This document shows positions 17,761-25,660 of a stretch of 64,000 nucleotides of DNA, in pieces. The stretch's first letter is position 1, and every line of letters starts with the position of its first letter. The position numbers and the translations under genes are program-made. A model generated the notes under the pieces. That model had not been told where the DNA came from and searched no databases. It saw nothing but the letters and a program-made list of their open reading frames with translations. The DNA is taken from NCBI GenBank assembly GCA_021820975.1, contig JAKADA010000001.1:152392-216391 (forward strand). The letters run 5' to 3'. This DNA comes from Bacillota bacterium (lineage in GTDB: Bacteria > Bacillota > Bacilli > Alicyclobacillales > SLC66).

Positions 17761-18603
17761 ATGGAGGCTGTTCGTCCAAGAGGAGCGTGGGGTTGGGTAT
17801 CCAGGATATTCTATCTACTCATTCTAACAATGGGTGCGCTTACTATGATCATTCCCTTTCTTTGGACACTGTCAACAGCATTAAAACCACTGGGCCAGGC
17901 ATTGGTATTTCCACCAAATTGGATACCTCATCCAGCCCTTTGGAGCAATTTTGTTCAGACATGGAAGACTGTACCTATCGGAAGCTGGTTTTTCAATAGC
18001 GGCATTGTGGCAGTCGCGGTAGTCGTAGGCAACATTATTTTGGATTCGATGGCTGGATATGCATTGGCACGTATTACTTTTAAAGGTCGATCGATTTTGT
18101 TTTTTGGGATTATATCCATGTTGATGATTCCATTTCAGGCGATTATGCTTCCTGTTTACATTATTTTGCGTGATCTCGGTCTCATCAATAGCTATATGGG
18201 AATGATCTTGCCGCAATTGGTATCTGCTATGGGCGTATTTTTGATGCGACAGGCATTTTTAAATATACCGGCTGAGGTAGAGGAGGCTGCTATCATTGAT
18301 GGGGCAGGGCGATGGAGGTTATTTTGGCAGATCTCCATTCCTATGGTGAGTTCGACATTATTGACACTAACGCTTATTATTTTTATGGGGTCTTGGAATA
18401 ACTTTCTATTGCCACTACTCGTGGCTAATAACCAAAACTTATGGACACTTCCGCTTGGCATGGTCATGTTTCAACAGCAATACTACACGAATTGGCCTTA
18501 TTTAATGGCAGCGTCCGTTATGGCTACCATTCCGATCACTGTGCTCTTTCTTCTATTTCAACGTTGGTTTATCCAAGGTATAGCAACAACGGGACTTAAA
18601 TAA
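17761..18603 (+). CDS. CUT1 ABC transporter permease (MalG-type)
   Basis: This is a 280-residue second permease of the transporter that follows the fusion gene. Its EAA loop reads 'EVEEAAIIDGAGRWRLFWQISIPMV', and it ends 'FQRWFIQGIATTGLK'. ATG follows AGGAGGGG, and the gap to the upstream permease is only 16 bases. It is the last gene of the operon; an inverted repeat follows. Confidence 0.92.
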   Translation: MEAVRPRGAWGWVSRIFYLLILTMGALTMIIPFLWTLSTALKPLGQALVFPPNWIPHPALWSNFVQTWKTVPIGSWFFNSGIVAVAVVVGNIILDSMAGYALARITFKGRSILFFGIISMLMIPFQAIMLPVYIILRDLGLINSYMGMILPQLVSAMGVFLMRQAFLNIPAEVEEAAIIDGAGRWRLFWQISIPMVSSTLLTLTLIIFMGSWNNFLLPLLVANNQNLWTLPLGMVMFQQQYYTNWPYLMAASVMATIPITVLFLLFQRWFIQGIATTGLK

Positions 18604-18610
18604 TATTGGT

Positions 18611-18652
18611 ACATCGACCGCAGCCCTTTTATGAGTGGGGTGTGGTCGATGT
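18611..18652. terminator. Inverted repeat after the second CUT1 operon
   Basis: ACATCGACC (18611-18619) pairs with GGTCGATGT (18644-18652), with further partial CAGCCC/GGGGTG pairing. T-rich sequence follows only loosely. It lies between convergent genes and probably ends both transcripts. Confidence 0.6.
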
Positions 18653-18674
18653 ATGTTTGACATTTGTGAACGGC

Positions 18675-19205
18675 CTATGGAAGAATAGGAGACTCATAAC
18701 TCCATTTTAATCCACTAACATCTTCCACGGTGACTTTGACTTGTTTCTCATGAGTTAACGACTTGAGTGTGGCCTTACTTAAGGGAAGGTCAATGGTGGC
18801 CTTAGCTGAAAGGGGAACCACCAGACCGAAAGGGCCTGCTTTGATGCGTTCGTAAAGATAGTCATTGTGAATATCATTTTTTGCAATATTTTTTAGTGTT
18901 GATGGAGTCCATACAGCGACGGGTGATGACTGGTTTGGTGCAGTTAAAGCGATTTTTTCAACGAACGATCCATACGTATCGGGCCCATTTGGTCGATAGA
19001 TGGTAAGATTCATTTGGTTGCCTTGTATAGCTGTTCCTTGTAAGACAAGTAGCGGAGTTTTGTTATAGTTGACCATTTTTCCCCACAAGCCATGGTGCTG
19101 GTATTGATACGTGCCTAAGCTCACCACAATCCCAATAACAAGCATGACGATGCCTGCGGATAGATGATTTCGATGTTGCGGTACAGCTATCGATGATGAA
19201 GACAT
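18675..19205 (-). CDS. DoxA-like subunit of thiosulfate:quinone oxidoreductase (probable)
   Basis: This is a 176-residue protein with one N-terminal membrane segment ('AGIVMLVIGIVVSLGTYQY') and an outside beta-rich domain containing 'YRPNGPDTYGSF'. It lies 21 bases after a DoxD-like gene and in the same direction. Size, topology and pairing fit DoxA, the partner of DoxD in the enzyme that oxidises thiosulfate to tetrathionate and reduces the quinone pool in acidophiles. The identification of DoxA depends mainly on this pairing; the sequence match is from memory and moderate. Confidence 0.6.
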   Translation of the reverse strand: MSSSSIAVPQHRNHLSAGIVMLVIGIVVSLGTYQYQHHGLWGKMVNYNKTPLLVLQGTAIQGNQMNLTIYRPNGPDTYGSFVEKIALTAPNQSSPVAVWTPSTLKNIAKNDIHNDYLYERIKAGPFGLVVPLSAKATIDLPLSKATLKSLTHEKQVKVTVEDVSGLKWSYESPILP

Positions 19206-19226
19206 GTTGTATCCCCTCCATACGTA

Positions 19227-19763
19227 TTAAAGTAAATGGATATGCCATTTTCCAAGTTTGATGGTACCGCTAAAATAACGACGCAACCAGTGATCTACAC
19301 TGAGGCTACCGCCACCTGCAAACATAAAGATCATAGCGCCAATGCCTTCAACCGTTCCGATTTGCCACTCATCGACGCAACTCGTTCCCATCCATCCAGC
19401 ACCCATCAAGATGACTAAGCATAAAAGTGCTGCACCGAAAGCAGCCAATTTGGTGAAGGTTCCTGTGATCAGGAAAAGTCCCACGATCAATTCAACGAAG
19501 GAAAAGAAGGTCAAAAAACCAAAGGTCACATTGGGATGCACGATGACCGCCTGTAAAATAGGTTGAACAGGCCACATGGCATGTGGCATAAATTCACTAA
19601 ACTTGGCTCCGATAAAGCTTTTTGATGATGGTTCCATTTTCGCTGGAACATTGATGTAACGTCGTGCGAAGGCACTGACAAATTGAAAACCAAGAATGAA
19701 CCGTAGAGCCCAGAGGTAACTCATCGGAATGGATTCTTGTGAACTCGATGCTCGTATAGACAC
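19227..19763 (-). CDS. DoxD-like membrane subunit of thiosulfate:quinone oxidoreductase
   Basis: This is a membrane protein of about 178 residues with four hydrophobic segments, of the DoxX/DoxD family. Features are 'LRFILGFQFVSAFARRYINVPAKM' near the start, 'GFLTFFSFVELIVGLFLITGTFTKLAAFGAAL' in the middle, and the C-terminal 'GTVEGIGAMIFMFAGGGSLSVDHWL', which fits DoxD better than short DoxX proteins. The GTG at 19763, 8 bases after AGGGG, is preferred to GTG 19772. Together with the DoxA-like gene it would feed electrons from thiosulfate to quinone. A regulator gene lies just upstream on the same strand. Confidence 0.72.
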   Translation of the reverse strand: MSIRASSSQESIPMSYLWALRFILGFQFVSAFARRYINVPAKMEPSSKSFIGAKFSEFMPHAMWPVQPILQAVIVHPNVTFGFLTFFSFVELIVGLFLITGTFTKLAAFGAALLCLVILMGAGWMGTSCVDEWQIGTVEGIGAMIFMFAGGGSLSVDHWLRRYFSGTIKLGKWHIHLL

Positions 19764-19911
19764 GTAAAACACCCCTCATTCCAAAATGTAAGACACGAAG
19801 CTTGGAATTACAGGCGTAGCCTAGCATGGCGAAATTCTGACGTACAATTGATCTAGTATCTTATCTTTTCTAAGAGTAGTCTTTACGATTGATGGGGATA
19901 GATCAAAAGGA

Positions 19912-20826
19912 TTATAATGAGGTATGTTCAGCGGATAAAATTCTATGCTCCTTTGCCCAAGCCACCATTTCACTGCGGCTATGTACATTAGCCTTGCGCA
20001 TAATGCTAGCCGAGTGGGCACGAATTGTTCCTTCGCTGACTTGCAATTTTTCCGCGATTTGTCGATATGATTTATCTTGTGACATCCATAAAATGATTTC
20101 TAATTCACGCGTGGTAAACAGCTTGACGGTGGCCTGCTTTTGCAAAATGAGTTCAGCTAATCGCTGCCCGATCTCCTCGCCTGTGGATGTATTGGCGACT
20201 TCGCAGATTTCGCCAATCAAAGGAGTAATGTTGGCTTGTTGCAAGGTGTTTTCATCGATGCCGCTAGGAGACAACGACGTGGCGAGTATTTTCGTCACTG
20301 TTTCTTTTAAACGTTCCTGTTGTTGTCTTATATCGTCTTCTAGCTCTTGCAAATGCTTAATCTCGAGTCCTAAGAGGCCCATAATAATACTTGCGACTCC
20401 GATAAGAATGGCCCATGTTGGATGAAGTACATGATATTCGTGATAGATTATTGCCATACGAACGATGAGAAGAACCATTTCCAGGATGATTGTACGATAA
20501 AAAACGCCATAGCCAAAGAGAAGAAACAACTCAGCGAGTGTCGAGGGGAATAGCACTAAAACAGATATGTGTGGATTTTGAAGGAAAACAACATAAAAAG
20601 CGAGTGTATAAATGGTATCTCGTATAGCTGCAAAGCGACAATCCCACAAACTTGGCTTAAAGGCATGTTGAATGAGCACACCAATGACATCGAGAATATT
20701 GATGATGAATAATCCCAGAACGAATATACGAGGTATTGGATTGGCTGATAAGATGGCTAAGATAAGAAGAGGAAAGGTAAGACGAATAAAAAGGAAACGA
20801 GAAAGCACATTGTGCTTACGAATCAC
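19912..20826 (-). CDS. Membrane-tethered LuxR-type transcriptional regulator
   Basis: This is a 304-residue protein with an unusual order: about five to six hydrophobic segments in residues 10-155, then a short charged coiled-coil ('EIKHLQELEDDIRQQQERLKETV'), and a C-terminal LuxR/GerE helix-turn-helix ('TRELEIILWMSQDKSYRQIAEKLQVSEGTIRAHSASIMRKANV'). It has no kinase, receiver or known ligand domain. It would sense something in or at the membrane and act directly on DNA. It lies just upstream of the doxDA-like genes on the same strand and is the natural candidate to control them, perhaps in answer to sulfur compounds or quinone state. Confidence 0.85.
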   Translation of the reverse strand: MIRKHNVLSRFLFIRLTFPLLILAILSANPIPRIFVLGLFIINILDVIGVLIQHAFKPSLWDCRFAAIRDTIYTLAFYVVFLQNPHISVLVLFPSTLAELFLLFGYGVFYRTIILEMVLLIVRMAIIYHEYHVLHPTWAILIGVASIIMGLLGLEIKHLQELEDDIRQQQERLKETVTKILATSLSPSGIDENTLQQANITPLIGEICEVANTSTGEEIGQRLAELILQKQATVKLFTTRELEIILWMSQDKSYRQIAEKLQVSEGTIRAHSASIMRKANVHSRSEMVAWAKEHRILSAEHTSL

Positions 20827-20897
20827 GTATATTCACTCCAATAGAAAATTGGTGATAAAGGGCGAAATGCTATGCTACCGCTTATGATACCACGGCT

Positions 20898-20926
20898 TTT
20901 TCATTTCATCGCTACGTGTGTATACT
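20898..20926 (+). promoter_or_regulatory. Putative extended -10 promoter of gltX
   Basis: TGTGTATACT holds an extended -10 (TATACT at 20921-20926). The -35 at 17 bases is only TTTTCA (20898-20903). It lies 50 bases before the gltX start. Confidence 0.5.
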
Positions 20927-20975
20927 AGAAGTTGTTCCATAAAAGGTGAAGGCTTATGAGCAGGAGACAGAGACT

Positions 20976-22463
20976 ATGACAGAATCAACGGTACGCGTAA
21001 GGTTTGCGCCAAGTCCGACGGGAGCACTACATATTGGTGGAGCGAGAACTGCTTACTTTAATTGGTTATTTGCGAAACAACAAGGCGGAACGATGGTACT
21101 TCGCATCGATGATACGGATTCGGCAAGATCAACGCAAGCGTCATATCAACAAATTATTGACAGTTTAAATTGGCTTGGAATTACATGGAATGAGGGCCCT
21201 GTTGTGGGAGGCTCTTATGGTCCTTATCGCCAATCAGAACGAAAGGCAATCTATGAACAAGAGATCAACAGACTGATTGCACAAGGAAAAGTTTATCCTT
21301 GCTTTTGCAGTGTAGAGCAGTTACAAGAAGATCGTGACACTGCGCAAAGAGAAGGGCGGCCACAGAAATACGTGGGTCGTTGCAAACATTTGTCTGATGA
21401 TGAGCGAAAGGTCCGCTTGAAAAATGGCGAACAAAGGGTATATCGACTGCATGCGCCAGAGAAAGAGAATATGGTGTTTCAGGACGTACTTCATGGTGAA
21501 GTCGTTGTTTCAAGTCAGGAAATTGATGACTTTATCGTTTGGAAAGCAGACGGTACGCCAACGTACCATTTTGCGAGTTGTGTGGATGATGCACTGATGA
21601 AAATTAGCCACATTATACGAGCTGAAGAGCATTTATCGAATACTCCCCGACATATTGCCTTGTTTGATGCGCTTGGGTATTCCTTACCGATTTTTGCCCA
21701 TATACCGATGATTCTTGCTCCTGATCGTAGCAAGTTAAGCAAGCGTCATGGTGCAACAAGCGTCGAGGAGTATCGACAAGCGGGTATTTTGCCGGATGCA
21801 CTGATCAATTATTTTCTCTTATTAGGGTTTGCGCCTCAAAAGGAAAATGACATTATCTCTAGGCAAGAAGCTATCGAAGTTTTTGACTTGCAAAGAGTTA
21901 CAAAGCATGCGGCGATGTATGACATAAAAAAACTAGAGTGGATGAATGCACAGTATTTTCGGCAAATTCCTGTGGATATCGTATTGCATAACATACTATC
22001 GTCATTGGTAAGTCGGGGATGGATTACGGATGATCCGTCACCTCAGCAACTGGCATGGTTGCGGACTATCGTTGCTTTTGTAAAAGAACGTGCTCGCAAC
22101 GAGCAAGAACTTATGACGATGATGAGTTATTATTTTGAAGGTATCTCGACTTATGATCGTAAGGGCGTTACAAAGTATTTTGCTTCAAAAGAAGTCGTTC
22201 AACGTTTACGTTTTGCGATAGAGATTTTGATCAAGGTAACACCTTTTACGTCCGTTACTATCGAAGAGGCGTATCGTCAATTGATTACGGAGTTAGGCAT
22301 CAAGGGCGGAGACCTTATTCATCCGACAAGGCTTGCGATTAGTGGTGTAACAGTAGGTCCTGGCTTGTTCGATATTATGGCTTTACTAGGGAGAGGACAG
22401 TGTATACAGAGAATCGAACATGCTATAAGCGCTATAGATAATGGAATATTGTTCGTTGAATGA
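20976..22463 (+). CDS. gltX: Glutamyl-tRNA synthetase
   Basis: This is a class I aminoacyl-tRNA synthetase of about 495 residues. The HIGH signature is 'PTGALHIGGARTAYFNW' and the KMSKS signature is 'KLSKRHGATSVEEYRQAG'. 'RIDDTDSARS' and 'PCFCSVEQLQ' are family-typical. ATG 20976 is preferred: AGGAG lies 9 bases upstream, and the protein then begins 'MTESTVRVRFAPSPTG'. In organisms without glutaminyl-tRNA synthetase the enzyme also charges tRNA-Gln with glutamate, and here tRNA-Gln and tRNA-Glu genes follow directly. Confidence 0.96.
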   Translation: MTESTVRVRFAPSPTGALHIGGARTAYFNWLFAKQQGGTMVLRIDDTDSARSTQASYQQIIDSLNWLGITWNEGPVVGGSYGPYRQSERKAIYEQEINRLIAQGKVYPCFCSVEQLQEDRDTAQREGRPQKYVGRCKHLSDDERKVRLKNGEQRVYRLHAPEKENMVFQDVLHGEVVVSSQEIDDFIVWKADGTPTYHFASCVDDALMKISHIIRAEEHLSNTPRHIALFDALGYSLPIFAHIPMILAPDRSKLSKRHGATSVEEYRQAGILPDALINYFLLLGFAPQKENDIISRQEAIEVFDLQRVTKHAAMYDIKKLEWMNAQYFRQIPVDIVLHNILSSLVSRGWITDDPSPQQLAWLRTIVAFVKERARNEQELMTMMSYYFEGISTYDRKGVTKYFASKEVVQRLRFAIEILIKVTPFTSVTIEEAYRQLITELGIKGGDLIHPTRLAISGVTVGPGLFDIMALLGRGQCIQRIEHAISAIDNGILFVE

Positions 22464-22492
22464 TTGACAATGTTGAGGAAAATAAGTATAAT
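22464..22492 (+). promoter_or_regulatory. Consensus sigma-A promoter for the tRNA cluster
   Basis: TTGACA (22464-22469), a 17-base spacer, TATAAT (22487-22492). It is a perfect promoter that begins right after the gltX stop codon and 18 bases before the first tRNA. Confidence 0.85.
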
Positions 22493-22510
22493 TTATTATT
22501 GTGAAATTGT

Positions 22511-22584
22511 TGCCGAATGGTGTAATGGTAGCACGACTGACTCTGACTCAGTAAGTCTAGGTTCGAGTCCTGGTTCGGCAGCCA
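22511..22584 (+). tRNA. tRNA-Gln (anticodon CTG)
   Basis: The acceptor stem TGCCGAA/TTCGGCA is complete and the CCA end is encoded. The anticodon loop CTCTGAC gives CTG. The T arm CCTGG-type stem and TTCGAGT loop are regular. Confidence 0.92.
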
Positions 22585-22586
22585 AT

Positions 22587-22661
22587 GGCCCTATCGTCTA
22601 ATGGTTAGGACGTCGCCCTCTCACGGCGGTAATAGGGGTTCGAATCCCCTTAGGGTCACCA
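22587..22661 (+). tRNA. tRNA-Glu (anticodon CTC)
   Basis: The acceptor stem GGCCCTA/TAGGGTC has one G-U pair, and CCA is encoded. The anticodon loop CTCTCAC gives CTC, which reads GAG. It follows the tRNA-Gln after 2 bases. Confidence 0.92.
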
Positions 22662-22664
22662 TGC

Positions 22665-22740
22665 GGGCCATTAGCTCAATTGGCAGAGCATCCGACTCTT
22701 AATCGGCAGGTTGAAGGTTCAAGTCCTTCATGACCCACCA
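22665..22740 (+). tRNA. tRNA-Lys (anticodon CTT), copy 1
   Basis: The anticodon loop CTCTTAA gives CTT. CCA is encoded and the T arm GAAGG/CCTTC is perfect. The acceptor stem GGGCCAT/ATGACCC has a C4-A69 mismatch, and position 27-43 is T-C. The second copy at 40993 has the same two mismatches. Confidence 0.9.
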
Positions 22741-22756
22741 TTTTCTGGTGCATACC

Positions 22757-22766
22757 CAGTTTTAAA
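22757..22766 (+). repeat. 10-bp direct repeat at the left end of the IS
   Basis: CAGTTTTAAA stands here and again at 24103-24112, exactly outside the two inverted ends of the transposable element. It is most simply a target-site duplication. Confidence 0.75.
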
Positions 22767-24102
22767 GCTCTTCACCGCTAAACGTGCTTGACATCCCTCT
22801 ATCGCAGTTTTTCGCGTTTTTAGGCTGCTTTGCATTCAAGCCGAATTCTTAAGGCAAACCGATGTAAATTTCGATACCCGTAAGCGCGTCGTTTGAGTAC
22901 TTTAATTTTATTATGAGTTCCTTCTATCTTTGCGTTTGTGTAGCGGTAGAGGAAGTAGGATTCAATGGCGTCTCTCCACTGTAGCAGGGTCTTTGCGATC
23001 CGTTTTACAGGGTTGCTCGTCGACCATTGATACGTCTGTAACCAGCTCTCGAATGCCGCTCTCCCGGCTTCTGGAGTCGTATTCCTGTAAACGGCTCTTA
23101 GAGACTGGAGGGAACCATGAAGCTCTTTTAGGGCTGGGTCCTTATCTAGCCATTCCTTCAGTTCCTGTTGTTCTTCTTCCTTTAGGGCATCTGGTTCTTT
23201 ATGTAATAATCGTTGTTCGTGCCTTCCTCGTTTATGGTTGTCACTCGCCGAATGAAGTTTTCGGCGTGCCTCTAACGATTTACCAAACAGCTGCAGTACA
23301 TGAAACTTATCGGCTACCACGGTTGACTTTGGCCATACCTGCTTGACTGTGTCAGCCATTCCAGGAGCTAGGTCTGTCACAACCACTTTCGGTGGCTTCG
23401 TGAACGGCCACGCATTGAGTGCCTCTTGAACCTGCTTTCCGGAACGCCCTGGTGTCACCTGCCATACATGTCCTGTATCAGCATCCATGAGGTTGATTCC
23501 GTATTTGTGTCCCTTTTGCAGTGCGAACTCATCTAGGCAGACGGCGCTCGGAGCGTGGTATTCCTTGGCATTCGGTACGAGCTTCTCTGCTTCTTGATAG
23601 TACCAGCGTTCCAGTGTCGAGTACTTGACTCCAATTTCACGAGACACACTTGCAATATCCCGACCATGGCATCTTGCCACACACATCCTTCGAAAACTGT
23701 CTGTCACCTGTCCACGCACTGGAATACCTGGCCAATCGACCGTAAAGGTAAGCAAACATGCGTCACATCTCTGGCGCCAAGTAGGTACGGTCACAAATAC
23801 ATTCCGCCAACCGGGTACATGACGATGCCATAACCGACGGCGTCCTGGTCGCGCATGATTGGTACTGGGAAGTTGACATACAGGGCAAGGTGTAGCGGAA
23901 GACACCGGATCTAAATGGATCACCCAGTCTTCGTTCTCCACTTGCTCGAAACTACCAACTTTGAATGCTGACAAGGCAATGAAATCTGTGGTAAAGTCAG
24001 TACACAATGCGGGTTTCCTCCCTTAGTGGTTGTGTCAGCAACTTCCACAATAGAGGACAATCCGCATTTCTTCAATGTCTAGCACAGTTCATGGTGATGA
24101 AT
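22767..24102 (-). mobile_element. ISL3-family insertion sequence
   Basis: This 1336-bp element holds a single transposase gene. The ends are imperfect inverted repeats of about 27 bases: left GCTCTTCACC..GTGCTTGACAT (22767-22794), right, read on the minus strand, ATTCATCACC..GTGCTAGACAT (24075-24102). About 19 of 27 positions agree. CAGTTTTAAA flanks both sides. The element lies between tRNA-Lys and a terminator-like hairpin at 24149. Confidence 0.85.
22820..24007 (-). CDS. ISL3-family DDE transposase
   Basis: This is a 395-residue transposase. The N-terminal zinc-binding part has 'CPVCQLPS' and later 'CDACLLTF'. The catalytic domain has DDE-type blocks 'AVCLDEFALQKGHKYGINLMD', 'VVVTDLAPGMA', 'VVADKFHVLQLFG' and the C-terminal 'NAKIEGTHNKIKVLKRRAYGYRN'. 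The length is within the usual range of about 380-430 for ISL3, with no frameshift or stop, so the element may still be active. The start is TTG after GGGAGG. Confidence 0.93.
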   Translation of the reverse strand: MCTDFTTDFIALSAFKVGSFEQVENEDWVIHLDPVSSATPCPVCQLPSTNHARPGRRRLWHRHVPGWRNVFVTVPTWRQRCDACLLTFTVDWPGIPVRGQVTDSFRRMCVARCHGRDIASVSREIGVKYSTLERWYYQEAEKLVPNAKEYHAPSAVCLDEFALQKGHKYGINLMDADTGHVWQVTPGRSGKQVQEALNAWPFTKPPKVVVTDLAPGMADTVKQVWPKSTVVADKFHVLQLFGKSLEARRKLHSASDNHKRGRHEQRLLHKEPDALKEEEQQELKEWLDKDPALKELHGSLQSLRAVYRNTTPEAGRAAFESWLQTYQWSTSNPVKRIAKTLLQWRDAIESYFLYRYTNAKIEGTHNKIKVLKRRAYGYRNLHRFALRIRLECKAA

Positions 24103-24112
24103 CAGTTTTAAA
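24103..24112 (+). repeat. 10-bp direct repeat at the right end of the IS
   Basis: CAGTTTTAAA matches 22757-22766. See the left copy. Confidence 0.75.
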
Positions 24113-24148
24113 CGTTTGAATCTATAGTATAAGTTTGAGAGTCTCTCG

Positions 24149-24223
24149 CAAGATCCGCACTCCTTTCGAAGGTTGATGGCTGTCACCGACAACATTCGAC
24201 AAAGGATGTGCGGATCTTGTTTT
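24149..24223 (+). terminator. Terminator-like hairpin separated from the tRNAs by the IS
   Basis: CAAGATCCGCAC (24149-24160) pairs perfectly with GTGCGGATCTTG (24208-24219), followed by TTTT. The inner part also pairs in places (TCCTTT with AAAGGA). It was probably the end of the gltX-tRNA unit before the insertion. The stretch from here to 24405 has no gene. Confidence 0.65.
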
Positions 24224-24405
24224 AGATCTCCCCCCACTGACAGATTTTTGTGGTCACTGGCATGCCACGGAATGAATTTGCGAATATTGTATTGGGTTAT
24301 TCCGTATTTTTAATAATAAGTTTATTATGTGAAAAATAGTTTTTATAAAATTGAATAGTAAATTTTAGTTAAGATTATCTTTTTCAACCATCTGTTTGAG
24401 AGAAC

Positions 24406-24434
24406 TTGCTCGACGGATAATTTCATTGCATAAT
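24406..24434 (+). promoter_or_regulatory. Putative promoter of the aldo-keto reductase
   Basis: TTGCTC (24406-24411), 17 bases, CATAAT (24429-24434). It lies 42 bases before the start. An inverted repeat CATTGC/GCAATG (24424-24429 and 24451-24456) overlaps the -10. Confidence 0.5.
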
Positions 24435-24475
24435 AAATATATACCGTAAGCAATGCATGAAAGGGGATACATATC

Positions 24476-25459
24476 ATGGAATATCGAGAACTAGGCGATA
24501 CGGGTATCATGGTGAGTGCTGTAAGCTTTGGTACATGGGCGATCGGTGGTTCATGGGGTTCTGTTAAGGAACAAACTGCTTTGGAAGGTTTAGCACGAGC
24601 CATAGATGCAGGTGTAACATTTTTTGATACAGCCGATGTCTATGGAAATGGCCGGGCTGAGCGTTTATTGGCGCAGGCTACTAAGGGTAGGGAGTATGAT
24701 GTTTATATTGCGACGAAATTTTGTCGCAAAGGGGATATTCAAGATCCTTCCAACTATTCCCTTTCGTCTGTACGAGCTTATTGTGAAGCAAGCCTAAAAC
24801 ATCTTTCACGCGATACGATTGATTTGTACCAAATCCACTGCCCACCCGCGAAGATTCTTGAACAAGGAGACGTTTTTCATGTGCTAGATCAGCTTAAACA
24901 GGAAGGCAAGATTCGCGAGTATGGTGTTAGTGTGGAAACGGTGGCAGAAGGAATTACTGCGATGCAGTATCCTGGAGTTAAAGCGCTACAAGTAATCTTT
25001 AATTTATTTCGGCAAAAACCTGTGGATGAATTATTTCCGATAGCTGCGCAAAAGAAAGTGGGTATTCTAGTCCGCTTACCTCTAGCCAGTGGGTTGTTAA
25101 CAGGAAAATTTAAAATAGGTGATGTATTTCCAGCGGATGATCATCGTAATTTTAATCGTGACGGACAGTCATTCAATGTGGGGGAGACGTTTGCAGGCTT
25201 ACCTTTTGATAAAGGTGTAGACTTGGCACAACAATTGACGTGGATCACAGAAGGTCGGGAGAACATGGCACGTGCGTCGATGCGTTGGATTCTCGATCAT
25301 AAAGAAGTAACGTGTGTCATCCCGGGATTTAAGAATGCGACTCAAGTTAATGATAATTTGGGTGCACTCGATGCACCGCATTTCACGGTCGAAGAAATGC
25401 AACGTACGAAGGAATTTTATCAAGAACGTGTGGCATCGTTTATTCGCGGAGCCTATTAA
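24476..25459 (+). CDS. Aldo-keto reductase
   Basis: This is a 327-residue (beta/alpha)8 NADPH-dependent oxidoreductase. The catalytic tetrad is visible: Asp and Tyr in 'FFDTADVYGNGRAE', Lys in 'IATKF' and His in 'LYQIHCPP'. The C-terminal cofactor region is 'CVIPGFKNATQVNDNLGAL'. ATG follows AAAGGGG. It resembles the general-stress/sugar reductases of Bacillales. The microprotein gene with its palindrome lies 63 bases downstream, and the pectin operon faces it, so a role in reducing a sugar-acid aldehyde such as L- or D-galacturonate is possible but not shown. Confidence 0.88.
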   Translation: MEYRELGDTGIMVSAVSFGTWAIGGSWGSVKEQTALEGLARAIDAGVTFFDTADVYGNGRAERLLAQATKGREYDVYIATKFCRKGDIQDPSNYSLSSVRAYCEASLKHLSRDTIDLYQIHCPPAKILEQGDVFHVLDQLKQEGKIREYGVSVETVAEGITAMQYPGVKALQVIFNLFRQKPVDELFPIAAQKKVGILVRLPLASGLLTGKFKIGDVFPADDHRNFNRDGQSFNVGETFAGLPFDKGVDLAQQLTWITEGRENMARASMRWILDHKEVTCVIPGFKNATQVNDNLGALDAPHFTVEEMQRTKEFYQERVASFIRGAY

Positions 25460-25493
25460 AGTTTCAGCATCGCTTATCAACTAATAATCACAA

Positions 25494-25509
25494 ATAACAA
25501 CGTTGTTAT
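25494..25509 (+). promoter_or_regulatory. Pectin-regulon palindrome (site 4, perfect) before the microprotein
   Basis: ATAACAACGTTGTTAT is a perfect 16-bp CG-centred palindrome. It ends 13 bases before the start codon of the 34-codon reading frame, just ahead of the ribosome site, so repressor binding would lie near or after the transcription start. Confidence 0.7.
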
Positions 25510-25522
25510 AAGGGGGTCAGAT

Positions 25523-25627
25523 ATGGCTACACAAACAGATGGAGTAATTGCACAACCTACGATTCCTGAAACAATGTTCAATATTACGAAAGCAATTCAA
25601 ACTGTCATTAGTGAACAAAGCGCATAA
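25523..25627 (+). CDS. 34-residue microprotein of unknown function
   Basis: This frame encodes 34 residues, beginning MATQTDGVIAQP and ending TVISEQSA. It has an ATG, AGGGGG about 7 bases upstream, a perfect regulon palindrome before it, and a strong hairpin 33 bases after its stop: the full signal set of a gene in 200 bases. The first half is polar with two prolines; the second (about 17-32) can form an amphipathic helix. It has no signal peptide, cysteine or membrane segment. It could be a small regulator or partner of a pectin-pathway enzyme or transporter; no known family is recognised. The transcript alone acting as a small RNA is an alternative. Confidence 0.6.
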   Translation: MATQTDGVIAQPTIPETMFNITKAIQTVISEQSA

Positions 25628-25660
25628 GACAACTAGGCGAGATGTTTTCCTATAAAATTT

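Noticed and set aside
25523..25627. Microprotein as a modified-peptide (RiPP) precursor
   Set aside because: There is no radical SAM, cyclodehydratase, lanthionine or peptidase-export gene nearby, and no Cys/Ser-rich core.
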